Assembly: GCF_000420665.1 (NCBI RefSeq) | Contig: NZ_ATVJ01000001.1 | Location: 1-64,000 of the forward strand | Length of the DNA stretch: 64,000 nt | Origin: Ponticaulis koreensis DSM 19734 | Lineage (GTDB): Bacteria; Pseudomonadota; Alphaproteobacteria; Caulobacterales; Hyphomonadaceae | Direction: 5' to 3' | Part shown: positions 9,172-17,007 of the stretch, piece after piece | Layout of the letters: every line of letters begins with the position of its first letter | How positions within the stretch are numbered: position 1 is the stretch's first letter | Notes under the pieces: generated by a model | Told to the model about the DNA's origin: nothing | What the model saw: only the letters and a program-made list of their open reading frames with translations | The model's database searches: none | Position numbers and translations under genes: made by a program

Positions 9172-10305
9172 ATGCCTGAAACTGCTGAACATCTAAAAAC
9201 TGCAAACATGCTGCTTGGCTTCTTGTCGCAGGATCCGGAGAACGTAAACCTGAAACTCGATGCCGGTAATGCCCTGATTGACGCAGGTAAGTATGATGAC
9301 GCATTCGATCTATTGAGCACGATTAAACCTGATAATGATTTGTTTTTATCTGCATGTAATCTAAAAGGAGAGGCTGCACTCCGCGCCCTCAATTATGAAG
9401 CTGCGTTAGAAGCATTTGAAACCATTGTTAACGCTGGAGCTGCAGACGTCGGCGTCAATTTCAATGTCAGTTGGACGCTCACCAACCTAAAAAGATATGA
9501 CATCGCGCGCGACACGCTCTCGAATGAAGCGGTTGAATCAATTCCACAGGCAGCAATGTTGAAAGTCCAATTAGAGCATCAACTCGGTGATTTTAATGCT
9601 GCTGAAATGACGGCGCGCGATGCCGTGGCACGTTTTCCGGAGCATGTCGGTCTTATGGCAGCTGTGTCGGTGCTGGCTCTTGATGTTGAAGATAAGGACC
9701 TCGCCGCACACACCGCAAAAGTCGCATCAAACCACCCGGATGGTAAAACCACGATCGCAACGCTTGCGCTCGACCAGGGTAACGTAGACACCGCCTTCGC
9801 ATTGTTTGATGAGGTTGTCTCAGACTTTCCACAAAAACCGAGAAGCTGGATCGGACGCGGCCTTTCCCAACTGATGCGCGGCAACTACGATGCGGGCGCT
9901 AAAGATCTCGATCAAGGTGCGGAGCTTTTCCAAACGCACCTTGGCACATGGATCGCTTCAGGTTGGGCCTATTTCGTGCAGGGTGAATACGATACTGCGC
10001 GCGAACGCTTTCAGACTGCGATGAACATCGACCCGAACTTTTCGGAATGCCACGGGTCACTGGCGGTGATCGATCTGCTCAACGGAGACAATGAAATTGC
10101 TTCGCGCCGTATAAAGACTGCGCTGAGACTCGATAATGCGTGTTTCTCTGCGGCCCTTGCGCAAAGCATTTTAATCGGAGCGCAGGGTAAAGCGGAGCTA
10201 TCTCGCAAAATCGTTGAGAAAGCGATGTCGACGCCCGTAAATGAGTCCGGTCAGACACTTACGGACATGCTGATCCGCATGAATTCCGGTGGAACACTTC
10301 ATTAG
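9172..10305 (+). CDS. TPR-repeat protein of the flagellar operon
   Basis: The 377-residue soluble protein is composed of helical tetratricopeptide-like repeats throughout, for example GKYDDAFDLLSTIKPD, GNVDTAFALFDEVVSDFPQKPRSW and GEYDTARERFQTAMNIDPN. No signal peptide or membrane helix is seen. It sits 56 nt after flhA and is the last gene of the plus-strand operon, so a scaffold or chaperone-like role in assembly or export is a reasonable inference. Its stop codon overlaps the stop of the convergent gene at 10302, so no room exists for a conventional terminator between the two operons. I do not recognise a named flagellar protein. Confidence 0.85.
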   Translation: MPETAEHLKTANMLLGFLSQDPENVNLKLDAGNALIDAGKYDDAFDLLSTIKPDNDLFLSACNLKGEAALRALNYEAALEAFETIVNAGAADVGVNFNVSWTLTNLKRYDIARDTLSNEAVESIPQAAMLKVQLEHQLGDFNAAEMTARDAVARFPEHVGLMAAVSVLALDVEDKDLAAHTAKVASNHPDGKTTIATLALDQGNVDTAFALFDEVVSDFPQKPRSWIGRGLSQLMRGNYDAGAKDLDQGAELFQTHLGTWIASGWAYFVQGEYDTARERFQTAMNIDPNFSECHGSLAVIDLLNGDNEIASRRIKTALRLDNACFSAALAQSILIGAQGKAELSRKIVEKAMSTPVNESGQTLTDMLIRMNSGGTLH

Positions 10306-10655
10306 GGCTTGCCTGCCTTAAGCTCGCTTAGAGATTTGTCCAACATCGCGCGCGAGTCTTCATTTTCCCGCATCTGACGCGTAACTTCCGAAACGATGGA
10401 CTGCATGCTCGGATCGGAATCCACGCCTTCTCCGAAGGCTTGCGCGAGTAAAGCGGAAACAAGGGCTCGGTGTTGTTCCTGCTCGGTGAGGTTGCTGTCT
10501 TTCAAAACCGATGATAGTCGATCAATCTGCGATTTTTTCGGGTTAACGGCCTTCGATGCCCGTGTGGCGGGCCGGGACTTTGAAACACGTTCGGCTTTTT
10601 CAAGCTGTGATTTCAGCTGAAGCAAGATCTGATCGTATTGGGAGATCCTCGTCAT
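10302..10655 (-). CDS. Hypothetical protein, last gene of the flagellar minus-strand operon
   Basis: The 117-residue protein is charged and predicted helical. It has a coiled-coil-prone N-terminus (YDQILLQLKSQLEKAERVSK), a basic linker, and a C-terminal helix rich in Asp, Glu, Met and Gln. No known domain is recognised. It starts 16 nt after the preceding TPR-like gene and its stop overlaps that of the convergent plus-strand operon. Its size, charge and position resemble small export chaperones or regulators, but that is only inference. Confidence 0.7.
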   Translation of the reverse strand: MTRISQYDQILLQLKSQLEKAERVSKSRPATRASKAVNPKKSQIDRLSSVLKDSNLTEQEQHRALVSALLAQAFGEGVDSDPSMQSIVSEVTRQMRENEDSRAMLDKSLSELKAGKP

Positions 10656-10671
10656 TTCGCTTCAGTCCTCG

Positions 10672-11247
10672 TCAATGCCTGGTATTCCGTCCATCACCAA
10701 ATTGCTTCAGCAGTATTGATGTGGCCGACTGCTCTTCGGATGGCTCTTCTGCGACTGCGTACTCGGGCGCGGCGGCAAGCTGGTCGCGGCAACGATCGAT
10801 AAGCATTTGCATATCCCCGTTGAGAGGCAGATTTTCATCATTAACCGAAATGCCCTCCTGAAGAAAGCGTACACAATCATCAAATTCATCGCGGATGAGA
10901 TGCCTGAGCCCCGTCGCAAAGAGCTTCAGATAGTGGCCCTCAGGCAAAGTATCGAGGAGCGCCCATGTCTTCAGCGCCGCGTTAGATTCTCCGGACGTGA
11001 GCTGAAACAAACCGAACTGAAAGCGGGCGATGTGAAGATCAGGTGCGATTTCAATCGCGCGCCCGAAGTATTTATGTGCATTGACCAGATCGCCCTTACT
11101 GGCGAGCATCGATGCCATCATAAATACAAGGCGCGGATCATCTGGGTAGGATTGTAATACCGAAGAGAGGCGTTCCACACCGTTAGTCTCGCCCGACTGC
11201 AAATCCTCGACGAGCTGATTTATTTCTTCATCACTACATAGCTGCAT
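10672..11247 (-). CDS. TPR-like protein of the flagellar operon
   Basis: The ATG at 11247 is preceded by AGAGGA at ideal spacing and gives 191 residues. An upstream GTG at 11274 overlaps the sigma-factor stop and would add nine residues. The protein has TPR-like helices (SYPDDPRLVFMMASMLASKG, NAHKYFGRAIEIAPDLHIAR), then a helical middle and an acidic Ser/Glu-rich tail. It resembles chaperone-like TPR proteins of type III secretion systems in architecture, but no specific family is recognised. It lies between the sigma28-like gene and the small terminal gene, so it may link assembly state to expression; this is speculative. Confidence 0.75.
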   Translation of the reverse strand: MQLCSDEEINQLVEDLQSGETNGVERLSSVLQSYPDDPRLVFMMASMLASKGDLVNAHKYFGRAIEIAPDLHIARFQFGLFQLTSGESNAALKTWALLDTLPEGHYLKLFATGLRHLIRDEFDDCVRFLQEGISVNDENLPLNGDMQMLIDRCRDQLAAAPEYAVAEEPSEEQSATSILLKQFGDGRNTRH

Positions 11248-11270
11248 TACCAGTCCTCTTGTCCCACCCT

Positions 11271-12014
11271 TCACAAAAAATGCTTCAGTCGCTTCCTCAG
11301 CCGATTGAGCGCGGTTTTATGGAGTTGTGAGATCCTTCCCTTGGTGAGTTTCAATAGTTTCGCAATTTCTACAAATGCCGTCCCCTCGATATAGTGTTGC
11401 ATAATCACGAGATCTTCAGGATCTGGCAACTTCTGTACTTCTTCATAGACGGAATGTTCCAGCTGCCGAAATGCGAGCGACTGAAATCCATCCGCGGCCG
11501 TATCAGCGCTATCCCCAGAATAGGCGATGCCCGCGCTTTCAAGCAACAAGCCGAGCGCGAGACTGACCGCAACTTCCGCAGTGTTCTCGAGCGAACTACC
11601 CGACGCGTTGTCTCTCGAGGTGAGCGAGTTCATACGATCACGCTCTTTCTGACGTTCATACGTCAACTGGGCGTTCTTCTCATTGGCCTTTATCAGGCCG
11701 TCAGAAATGCTGCCTTTGATACGATGGCGAGCGAAGGAATGAAACCTGCTACCAATTGAGGGATCGAACGCCTCCATTGCTTCGAGCAGCCCCGCATAAG
11801 CCAGCTGCTCAAAATCCCCATATTCCATTCCGAGATGTGACCGAGCACGGAAAAGACTACCTGCTATTTTCCTTGCGAATGGCTGATATTCAGAAAAGAG
11901 TTCAGATCGATCTCTGGCGTTTCCATTGGCTTTAAACCGACGCCATCTGGCCGCTTCAACTTTCGCCGGCTCCAACAGCATATTGAGACCAATACCGTTT
12001 TGGGTACGCCGCAT
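11271..12014 (-). CDS. FliA-like (sigma-28 family) RNA polymerase sigma factor
   Basis: The 247-residue protein has sigma region 2 (YGDFEQLAYAGLLEAMEAFD, then FHSFARHRIKGSISDGL) and region 4 with an HTH (FVEIAKLLKLTKGRISQLHK). Region 2 closely follows FliA. The Ser/Ala-rich linker (about residues 128-180) is longer and less conserved than usual. The ATG overlaps the fliP stop as TAATG, so it is translationally coupled to the secretion genes. A sigma factor inside the operon suggests dedicated late-gene control, yet no FlgM anti-sigma and no late flagellar genes are visible in the window. Targets are therefore unknown or elsewhere. Confidence 0.88.
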   Translation of the reverse strand: MRRTQNGIGLNMLLEPAKVEAARWRRFKANGNARDRSELFSEYQPFARKIAGSLFRARSHLGMEYGDFEQLAYAGLLEAMEAFDPSIGSRFHSFARHRIKGSISDGLIKANEKNAQLTYERQKERDRMNSLTSRDNASGSSLENTAEVAVSLALGLLLESAGIAYSGDSADTAADGFQSLAFRQLEHSVYEEVQKLPDPEDLVIMQHYIEGTAFVEIAKLLKLTKGRISQLHKTALNRLRKRLKHFL

Positions 12015-12736
12015 TACCCGAAGCCCCCCAACACCCCTCGAATGATGAGCGCCCAGCCATCGATCATTACGAACACCAGAATTTTAATCGGCAAAGAAAT
12101 CGTGGCTGGCGGAACCATCATCATGCCGAGCGACAATAATATGCTCGAAATAATCAGATCGATCAGCAGAAAAGGAAGCATTATGACGAAGCCGATCGTG
12201 AAAGCGACGCGCAACTCATTCAGAATGAATGCAGGCACCAACAGGAACAGGTCCACATCCTCAGGAGATGCCGGAGCGGGCCGACCGGACAACTCATACA
12301 TCAGGAGCAGATCCTTATCCTGTACCTGCGACAGCATAAACTCTTTCATCGGCACCTGGCCGACTGAAACCGCTTCTTCCAGTGTCATTTCATTCTCGAC
12401 ATATGGCGTGAACGCCGTCGTCCTGACCGCATCAAAGGTCGGCGTCATGACAAAAAATGTCAAAAACAATGACAACATGACGAGGATTGGATTAGGCGGC
12501 GTCTCCGGCATACCGAACGCATGACGTATCATTGCAAGCACGACTGCAATACGAATGAATGCCGTCATCGACATGAAAAGTGCCGGAAGGATTGTAAGCG
12601 CGCCCAAAAGAACGATTGTTCGCAAGATATCACCCGACGCGAATCCCTCTGCTGCTTCCTGCGCCCCAGCGATCGGGCTCAACACAGCGAGACCAGAGGT
12701 AACAGTCACCCAGCGCAACAGACAACCCATCTTCAA
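12014..12736 (-). CDS. fliP: Flagellar biosynthesis protein FliP
   Basis: The protein has 240 residues with a signal-peptide-like N-terminus (to about residue 25, cleavage near IAGAQ), then the FliP core: FIRIAVVLAMIRHAFGMPETPPN, the periplasmic segment with KEFMLSQVQDKDL, and C-terminal helices ending LLSLGMMMVPPATISLPIK. FliP pentamers form the central pore of the FliPQR gate. The gene sits apart from fliQR, which are on the opposite strand 7 kb away; usually fliP, fliQ and fliR are adjacent. It overlaps fliO upstream by 4 nt and the sigma gene downstream. Confidence 0.96.
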   Translation of the reverse strand: MKMGCLLRWVTVTSGLAVLSPIAGAQEAAEGFASGDILRTIVLLGALTILPALFMSMTAFIRIAVVLAMIRHAFGMPETPPNPILVMLSLFLTFFVMTPTFDAVRTTAFTPYVENEMTLEEAVSVGQVPMKEFMLSQVQDKDLLLMYELSGRPAPASPEDVDLFLLVPAFILNELRVAFTIGFVIMLPFLLIDLIISSILLSLGMMMVPPATISLPIKILVFVMIDGWALIIRGVLGGFG

Positions 12737-13092
12737 GATTGATCTCCCGGGGCGTCGTCAAGCAAATTCAACTTTTCAATTTTTCCCTGAGCACATGCGA
12801 GGAACACCTCTTTGCCGTCCACTTCGGCGAGAACAAGTGTTTGCCCCGGACCGATGCCGAGAACCTCTATGACTTTCATACGCCTCTCAGATTCCCCGGT
12901 GAACATCCCATTTAAACGAAACATACCGCCTGAACGTTGAACTTTTCTGGCCCAGATCGCGGTCGCGATGAGCACCAGAAATATCAGCCCGACAAGCACA
13001 AGTCGCACGGGCGAAAATTCGAAAGCCTCTCCCTGTGCGAGGCTCGTCGCAGTCATCAGAAGACTAAGATCGGAGGATGCTGTCTCGTCCAC
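12733..13092 (-). CDS. fliO: Flagellar protein FliO
   Basis: The protein has 119 residues with one transmembrane helix (about residues 29-48, FSPVRLVLVGLIFLVLIATA) followed by a small cytoplasmic domain with the FliO-like run RRMKVIEVLGIGPGQTLVLAEVDGKE. FliO assists assembly of the FliP ring in known systems. It overlaps fliP by 4 nt and follows fliN, the common fliN-fliO-fliP order, which supports the assignment of a short, fast-evolving protein. Confidence 0.85.
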   Translation of the reverse strand: MDETASSDLSLLMTATSLAQGEAFEFSPVRLVLVGLIFLVLIATAIWARKVQRSGGMFRLNGMFTGESERRMKVIEVLGIGPGQTLVLAEVDGKEVFLACAQGKIEKLNLLDDAPGDQS

Positions 13093-13109
13093 TTGATCGT
13101 TCCGCCCGA

Positions 13110-13367
13110 TCAGTCCGTTTTTTCGCCGGGCAAGAGGTCGCTCAATCGAACACCGAATCTATCACCCACGGCGACGAGTTCTCCGCGCGCCACGGCAACT
13201 CCATTGAGACGAAGCTCAACATTCTGGTTAAGGGGAGTGTCAAGTTCGACGGTCTCACCCGGCTTAAGGGCTTCCAGTTCACCCACAGTGGATTCCGTGC
13301 CGCCCAGATACGCCTCAATGCGGACCGTCAGCCCATCCAAAGCACCTGAATTCAAAACTTTACTCAT
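13110..13367 (-). CDS. fliN: Flagellar switch/C-ring protein FliN (SpoA domain)
   Basis: The 85-residue protein is essentially a single SpoA domain: LTVRIEAYLGGTESTVGELEALKPGETVELDTPLNQ then VELRLNGVAVARGELVAVGDRFGVRL, with the conserved GE-V-V-D-FGVR pattern. FliN forms the lower C-ring and docks FliH and the export ATPase complex. It lies between the FliM-like gene and fliO. Confidence 0.93.
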   Translation of the reverse strand: MSKVLNSGALDGLTVRIEAYLGGTESTVGELEALKPGETVELDTPLNQNVELRLNGVAVARGELVAVGDRFGVRLSDLLPGEKTD

Positions 13368-13386
13368 TCAAACTTCCTCAGATCCA

Positions 13387-14157
13387 TCAATTCGCAACTA
13401 GTTTCAGCGTATTCTTCGTCTCACTGCTTTGAACTTCGGCACTCACCCCCGGAAGCAACTTGCCGTTAGCTGTAAGCGAAAGCGCTGCGTCACAGGGCGT
13501 GTCTATTACGAGTGTGTCTCCGCTCACCAGGTCTCTGAAATCAGCCATACTTAACTCCACGCTTCCGACATAAGCGCCGGTTCTAACCCGCTCGTTCCGG
13601 AGGGCCTGGCTCATGGAATGTAGTTGTGGCTTTTGTAGTCGGCTGTCGGGTTTCACGAGCTCTTTTCGCAACCGGATCGCTTGAGATGAGCTGATACAGA
13701 GCATGAGTTCGGCCTGCAGAGCATCACACTTCAATCGCAAAACAAGACTGTTTCCCTTCGGTTCCGTCTCTTCAACGAAGTTCAGATCGCGCTGAATTTG
13801 CCTCCCCACAGAAGCAACAAATAAATCCAGCAACCTCTCATCCGCTGACCGTAGAAACGTGTTGTCGGCGGCAGATTTTGCGAGCTGTCGCAAATCACTT
13901 CCTAGAATCTGGTCCGCTATCACGCTTCCGTAGTTGTCCGGAACGCCGAGCAAAAAATCTCCCGCAGTGTCTGCCCAGCTCGACATGTCAGAACCGCATG
14001 ACTGCCCAAACTGAAGCGACTGCTCCATACAGATCCAATCTAATTCTTTTTTTGCGACGGATTCGAACGCACGCGAGAACAGGTCGCATGCGTAACCGCT
14101 CACCCGGTCGTCGAGGAGCGCTGAGTCTGGCAGCCAGTCAGTCGCGATGACGGTCAC
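13387..14157 (-). CDS. FliM-like protein with C-terminal SpoA domain only
   Basis: The protein has 256 residues, against about 330 for ordinary FliM. Residues about 190-255 look like a SpoA domain (YVGSVELSMADFRDLVSGDT, then LTANGKLLPGVSAEVQ). The N-terminal 180 residues are divergent. I see no N-terminal CheY-P binding peptide of the LSQxEIDALL type and no clear FliM middle-domain GGXG motif. It occupies the fliM position, directly before fliN and overlapping the flgE stop by one base. It probably forms the C-ring or sorting platform with FliN. A chemotactic switch function is doubtful from sequence, so the name fliM is withheld. Confidence 0.75.
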   Translation of the reverse strand: MTVIATDWLPDSALLDDRVSGYACDLFSRAFESVAKKELDWICMEQSLQFGQSCGSDMSSWADTAGDFLLGVPDNYGSVIADQILGSDLRQLAKSAADNTFLRSADERLLDLFVASVGRQIQRDLNFVEETEPKGNSLVLRLKCDALQAELMLCISSSQAIRLRKELVKPDSRLQKPQLHSMSQALRNERVRTGAYVGSVELSMADFRDLVSGDTLVIDTPCDAALSLTANGKLLPGVSAEVQSSETKNTLKLVAN

Positions 14158-15323
14158 TACTGTCCCCGGGTCTGGAAGAGTTGCTGAATCATCTCATTCG
14201 CCACACTCACAACCTGAGATGATGCCTGATACCCACGCTGAACCAGAATCAGGTTTCCGAATTCAGATGACAGCTCCACATTCGAAGCTTCGATCCGATT
14301 TGAAAGGACACGCCCCACGAGTTCACTCGAGCTGGAATAGAGAGATACATCTCTGGAATCTTCATTCACGAATACGCCGCCAGACCTTTGCTCAATGGAC
14401 TGTGGATCCTTGAAGGTTGCAAGAGCCACTGAGCCAAGTTCTGTAGTCTGCTCGTTGGAGTATTGAAGTTCGAACACGCCGTCGTCATTGACGCCAAGCG
14501 TTTGTAAATCGCCAATGCCGAATCCATCCACGTCACCTGCCCGCAAAGTCGAAACCTCACCGGAAGAGAAAGACGTCACGTTCTCAGAGAAGTCAAAGAC
14601 GACGGAATAACCTCTCTCGTCATCAGAAAACGTCAGTTCCTGGGAATCCTCGGTTGGTCGACCCAAATTGAACTTCAGTGTCTGAACGCCAATCTCGTTA
14701 TCATTACCGTCTGTGACCGTGACTTTCCATTCGCCGGATGGGTCGGTTTCCTCGCGGGTGAAGGCCACAGACCAATCTGCCGCTTCGCCATTGGCGTTGA
14801 AGATCGTCACATCGGCTACGGTGAAGCCCAGCGAAGATGAGGAAAGGTTGTCCGTGAACTGGACGCGCGTTGTCGCCTCAGGTTGACTGATACGACTGGA
14901 ATTTACGCTAACGGGTTCGGCACGACCATTTTCGTTCAGGAGAGTCAGTTTGTAGTCCGTTCCCGAGAGAACGATGTAACCGTCTTCGTCGATTTCGAAA
15001 TTGCCGGTGCGTGCGTAAAAATACTCGCCGTCTTTCTCCAGTACAAGAAACCCTTCGCCATCAATTGCGAGATCCAGAGAACTCTCCGTCTGACGCAACT
15101 CGCCCTGACTGAAATCGAGTTGTGTGAGCGCAAGCGAGACACCCTGCCCACCACCATCGCCTGTATAGGCGAGATCAGAGCCACTACTGTAAAGATCACG
15201 GAAAACGAGATTGGAACCTTTGTAACCCTGCGAATTCAGGTTTGTAATGTTGTTGGATACGTCCTTCAGGCCGTTGGAGTAAGCGTTCATACCGCTCAGA
15301 CCTATAAACATGGATTCCAGCAT
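14157..15323 (-). CDS. flgE: Flagellar hook protein FlgE
   Basis: The protein has 388 residues. The N-terminus (MFIGLSGMNAYSNGLKDVSN, then NITNLNSQGYKG) and C-terminus (SNVELSSEFGNLILVQRGYQ, then ANEMIQQLFQ) are the paired coiled-coil-forming ends shared by rod and hook proteins. The middle has the hook signature LAIDGEGFLVLEKDGEYFYARTGNF and a variable domain (about residues 160-270). FlgE length distinguishes it from FlgG (247 aa here). It overlaps flgD by one base. The presence of a hook gene argues that an extracellular structure is built. Confidence 0.95.
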   Translation of the reverse strand: MLESMFIGLSGMNAYSNGLKDVSNNITNLNSQGYKGSNLVFRDLYSSGSDLAYTGDGGGQGVSLALTQLDFSQGELRQTESSLDLAIDGEGFLVLEKDGEYFYARTGNFEIDEDGYIVLSGTDYKLTLLNENGRAEPVSVNSSRISQPEATTRVQFTDNLSSSSLGFTVADVTIFNANGEAADWSVAFTREETDPSGEWKVTVTDGNDNEIGVQTLKFNLGRPTEDSQELTFSDDERGYSVVFDFSENVTSFSSGEVSTLRAGDVDGFGIGDLQTLGVNDDGVFELQYSNEQTTELGSVALATFKDPQSIEQRSGGVFVNEDSRDVSLYSSSSELVGRVLSNRIEASNVELSSEFGNLILVQRGYQASSQVVSVANEMIQQLFQTRGQ

Positions 15324-15778
15324 TAGTTTTCTCCCTCCCGGATTTGAGAAATTGACCCCAGTTGAATATTGCTGATGGTACGTTCATCCGCCGTTTCTAT
15401 CGTCAGACGAGGCAGACCATTGTTGAAGGCGACGTTCGTGACGCGACCCGTGAGAACGACTGAGCCAGCAGGAATGTCGACCTGCCGTCCGAGCAACCCG
15501 GCCGCAAGGGACGAATTGTCGGCACTCAGCATGGATTCGAGATTGTCGTTCATCGTGTTGGTTTGCTGGATTTGCGTGAACTGAGCCAGCTGAGACACAA
15601 ACTCGAAATTGTCGATTGGCTTGAGTGGGTCCTGATACGTCAGCTGGGTCAAAACGATGGACAACAGATCCTCAAATCCAACTGCGAACGCATCATTCGC
15701 AGTTTCTTGAACCTGGCCACCATTCTGCGCGCTGTCGGGTAAAACGACAGGCTGAACCGGTGTTACTTCATCTTCCAT
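15323..15778 (-). CDS. flgD: Flagellar hook assembly scaffold FlgD
   Basis: The 151-residue protein has the FlgD signature: FEDLLSIVLTQLTYQDPLKP followed by NFEFVSQLAQFTQIQQT. This forms the cap that guides FlgE polymerisation. The C-terminal part is short (AAGLLGRQVDIPAGSVVLTG onwards) and lacks most of the Ig-like region of longer FlgDs, consistent with minimal alphaproteobacterial types. It overlaps the upstream fliK-like gene by about 11 nt and flgE by one. Confidence 0.93.
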   Translation of the reverse strand: MEDEVTPVQPVVLPDSAQNGGQVQETANDAFAVGFEDLLSIVLTQLTYQDPLKPIDNFEFVSQLAQFTQIQQTNTMNDNLESMLSADNSSLAAGLLGRQVDIPAGSVVLTGRVTNVAFNNGLPRLTIETADERTISNIQLGSISQIREGEN

Positions 15779-16562
15779 GACCCGCCTCCCGACTAATATT
15801 ATTCTGGCCGAACAGTTTCAGGACGGACGGCCCAAACCCGCTTTGACGCACAAGTTGGTCCATCCTCTTCTTCAGTTCGGGGCTGTTGAGATTTGCCGAC
15901 CATGCAGAGGTAAAAATACTGATCTGCAGTCCCTGTTCCATGAAAATCAACGCGACCCGGATATAGTTGTCAGCTGTATGGTCCTGCGCGACGGAGCTCA
16001 GGATTTTACTACCTGTCTGCGCCAGCTGTGCGGAGGTTCCGCTGAAATTCACATCGACATCCCAGGACAGTTTGAGTCTACCTGGCATGCTATCATCCGT
16101 ATCGATCTCTGGTGTCTTGTTGCGAGACGGCGTTTGCGACACAAAAGCCGGTCTGGTGAGGTCCAAAGCTCTGTGATGGAATGCTTTGTCACGCTTCGCT
16201 TTTTGCGCTGACATAGCATCGACCTTCACGACGAAATCGGTCTGTGTATCCAGTCGTGAATTAGAAATAGTCTGCAACCGCATTTCCATATGCCTAACAC
16301 CGCCGTCGAAAGACGTGTGCTTGTCAGGTAGAAAATCCCGATACAGACGAGACCGTTCAGAATTCTCCGCATCCAAATCAATGTCGACATCGACATCAAC
16401 ATCCACTTTGTCGTCTACCGTTCGAAGACTGTCCTCGACGGACTGGTAGATCTCGCTAAAAACTATTTCTATCTGCTGGTCTTCATTGCCCGATAAGGTG
16501 GACACTCCGTCCAGGTAGACGTTGGTAACGGGCTTCGAAAGTATCGGGATGAAATCAGTCAA
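15768..16562 (-). CDS. fliK: FliK-like hook-length control protein
   Basis: The C-terminal domain matches the FliK/Flg_hook pattern (YIRVALIFMEQGLQISIF, then LNSPELKKRMDQLVRQSGFG); the rest is low-complexity. Residues about 50-60 are an alternating Val/Asp run (VDVDVDVDIDLD) encoded by GTCGAT-like repeats. No ATG suits the 5' end. TTG at 16562, overlapping the fliJ stop and preceded by AGGTGGG, gives 264 residues; a longer frame reaching 16724 would be mostly fliJ antiframe. FliK measures hook length and triggers the FlhB switch. Position between fliJ and flgD is the usual one. Start uncertain. Confidence 0.75.
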   Translation of the reverse strand: MTDFIPILSKPVTNVYLDGVSTLSGNEDQQIEIVFSEIYQSVEDSLRTVDDKVDVDVDVDIDLDAENSERSRLYRDFLPDKHTSFDGGVRHMEMRLQTISNSRLDTQTDFVVKVDAMSAQKAKRDKAFHHRALDLTRPAFVSQTPSRNKTPEIDTDDSMPGRLKLSWDVDVNFSGTSAQLAQTGSKILSSVAQDHTADNYIRVALIFMEQGLQISIFTSAWSANLNSPELKKRMDQLVRQSGFGPSVLKLFGQNNISREAGHGR

Positions 16563-17007
16563 ATGACGGCACCCACCTTGCGAGACGAAGATCCTCAGCC
16601 TGTGCAATCCGACGGACTTCCAGTTTTCGGGCCTCGTCTTTCCTTGCCCGCGCAGTTTGCTTTTCCAAAGCAGAAACAAGAGCCTTTTCTGAGCTGAATT
16701 GATCCTCCGCGAACGTTTCCTCACGTTCAGACTGAATCAGGTCCTCCTTGGCGTCTGCGGTTACATTCGACTGAACGGCAAACCTGTTGGAAAAGATCTG
16801 AGCTACTCTCGGGTCGGAATTTCCCTCAAAATGCGATTGCCAGCTCTCATAAGCGTGGGTCAGGTCATCCGAACATTTCGCGAAAACCTGCCTCGATATA
16901 TCAGCCTCAGATCTCGCACGACCCATTTTTGAAAGTCGATCCAGCTCGATCACTTTTCGCACGTTTTTCAGACGATGGAGCTGCTCTGATCTTTTCAAAC
17001 TGGTCAT
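16555..17007 (-). CDS. fliJ: Flagellar export chaperone FliJ
   Basis: The 150-residue protein is almost entirely predicted coiled coil rich in Arg, Glu, Lys and Ala, for example RSEQLHRLKNVRKVIELDRL and EKQTARARKDEARKLEVRRI. FliJ is the gamma-subunit-like stalk of the flagellar ATPase. Assignment rests on coiled-coil composition, length, and a 4-nt ATGA overlap with fliI, since FliJ sequence is poorly conserved. Confidence 0.82.
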   Translation of the reverse strand: MTSLKRSEQLHRLKNVRKVIELDRLSKMGRARSEADISRQVFAKCSDDLTHAYESWQSHFEGNSDPRVAQIFSNRFAVQSNVTADAKEDLIQSEREETFAEDQFSSEKALVSALEKQTARARKDEARKLEVRRIAQAEDLRLARWVPSFD

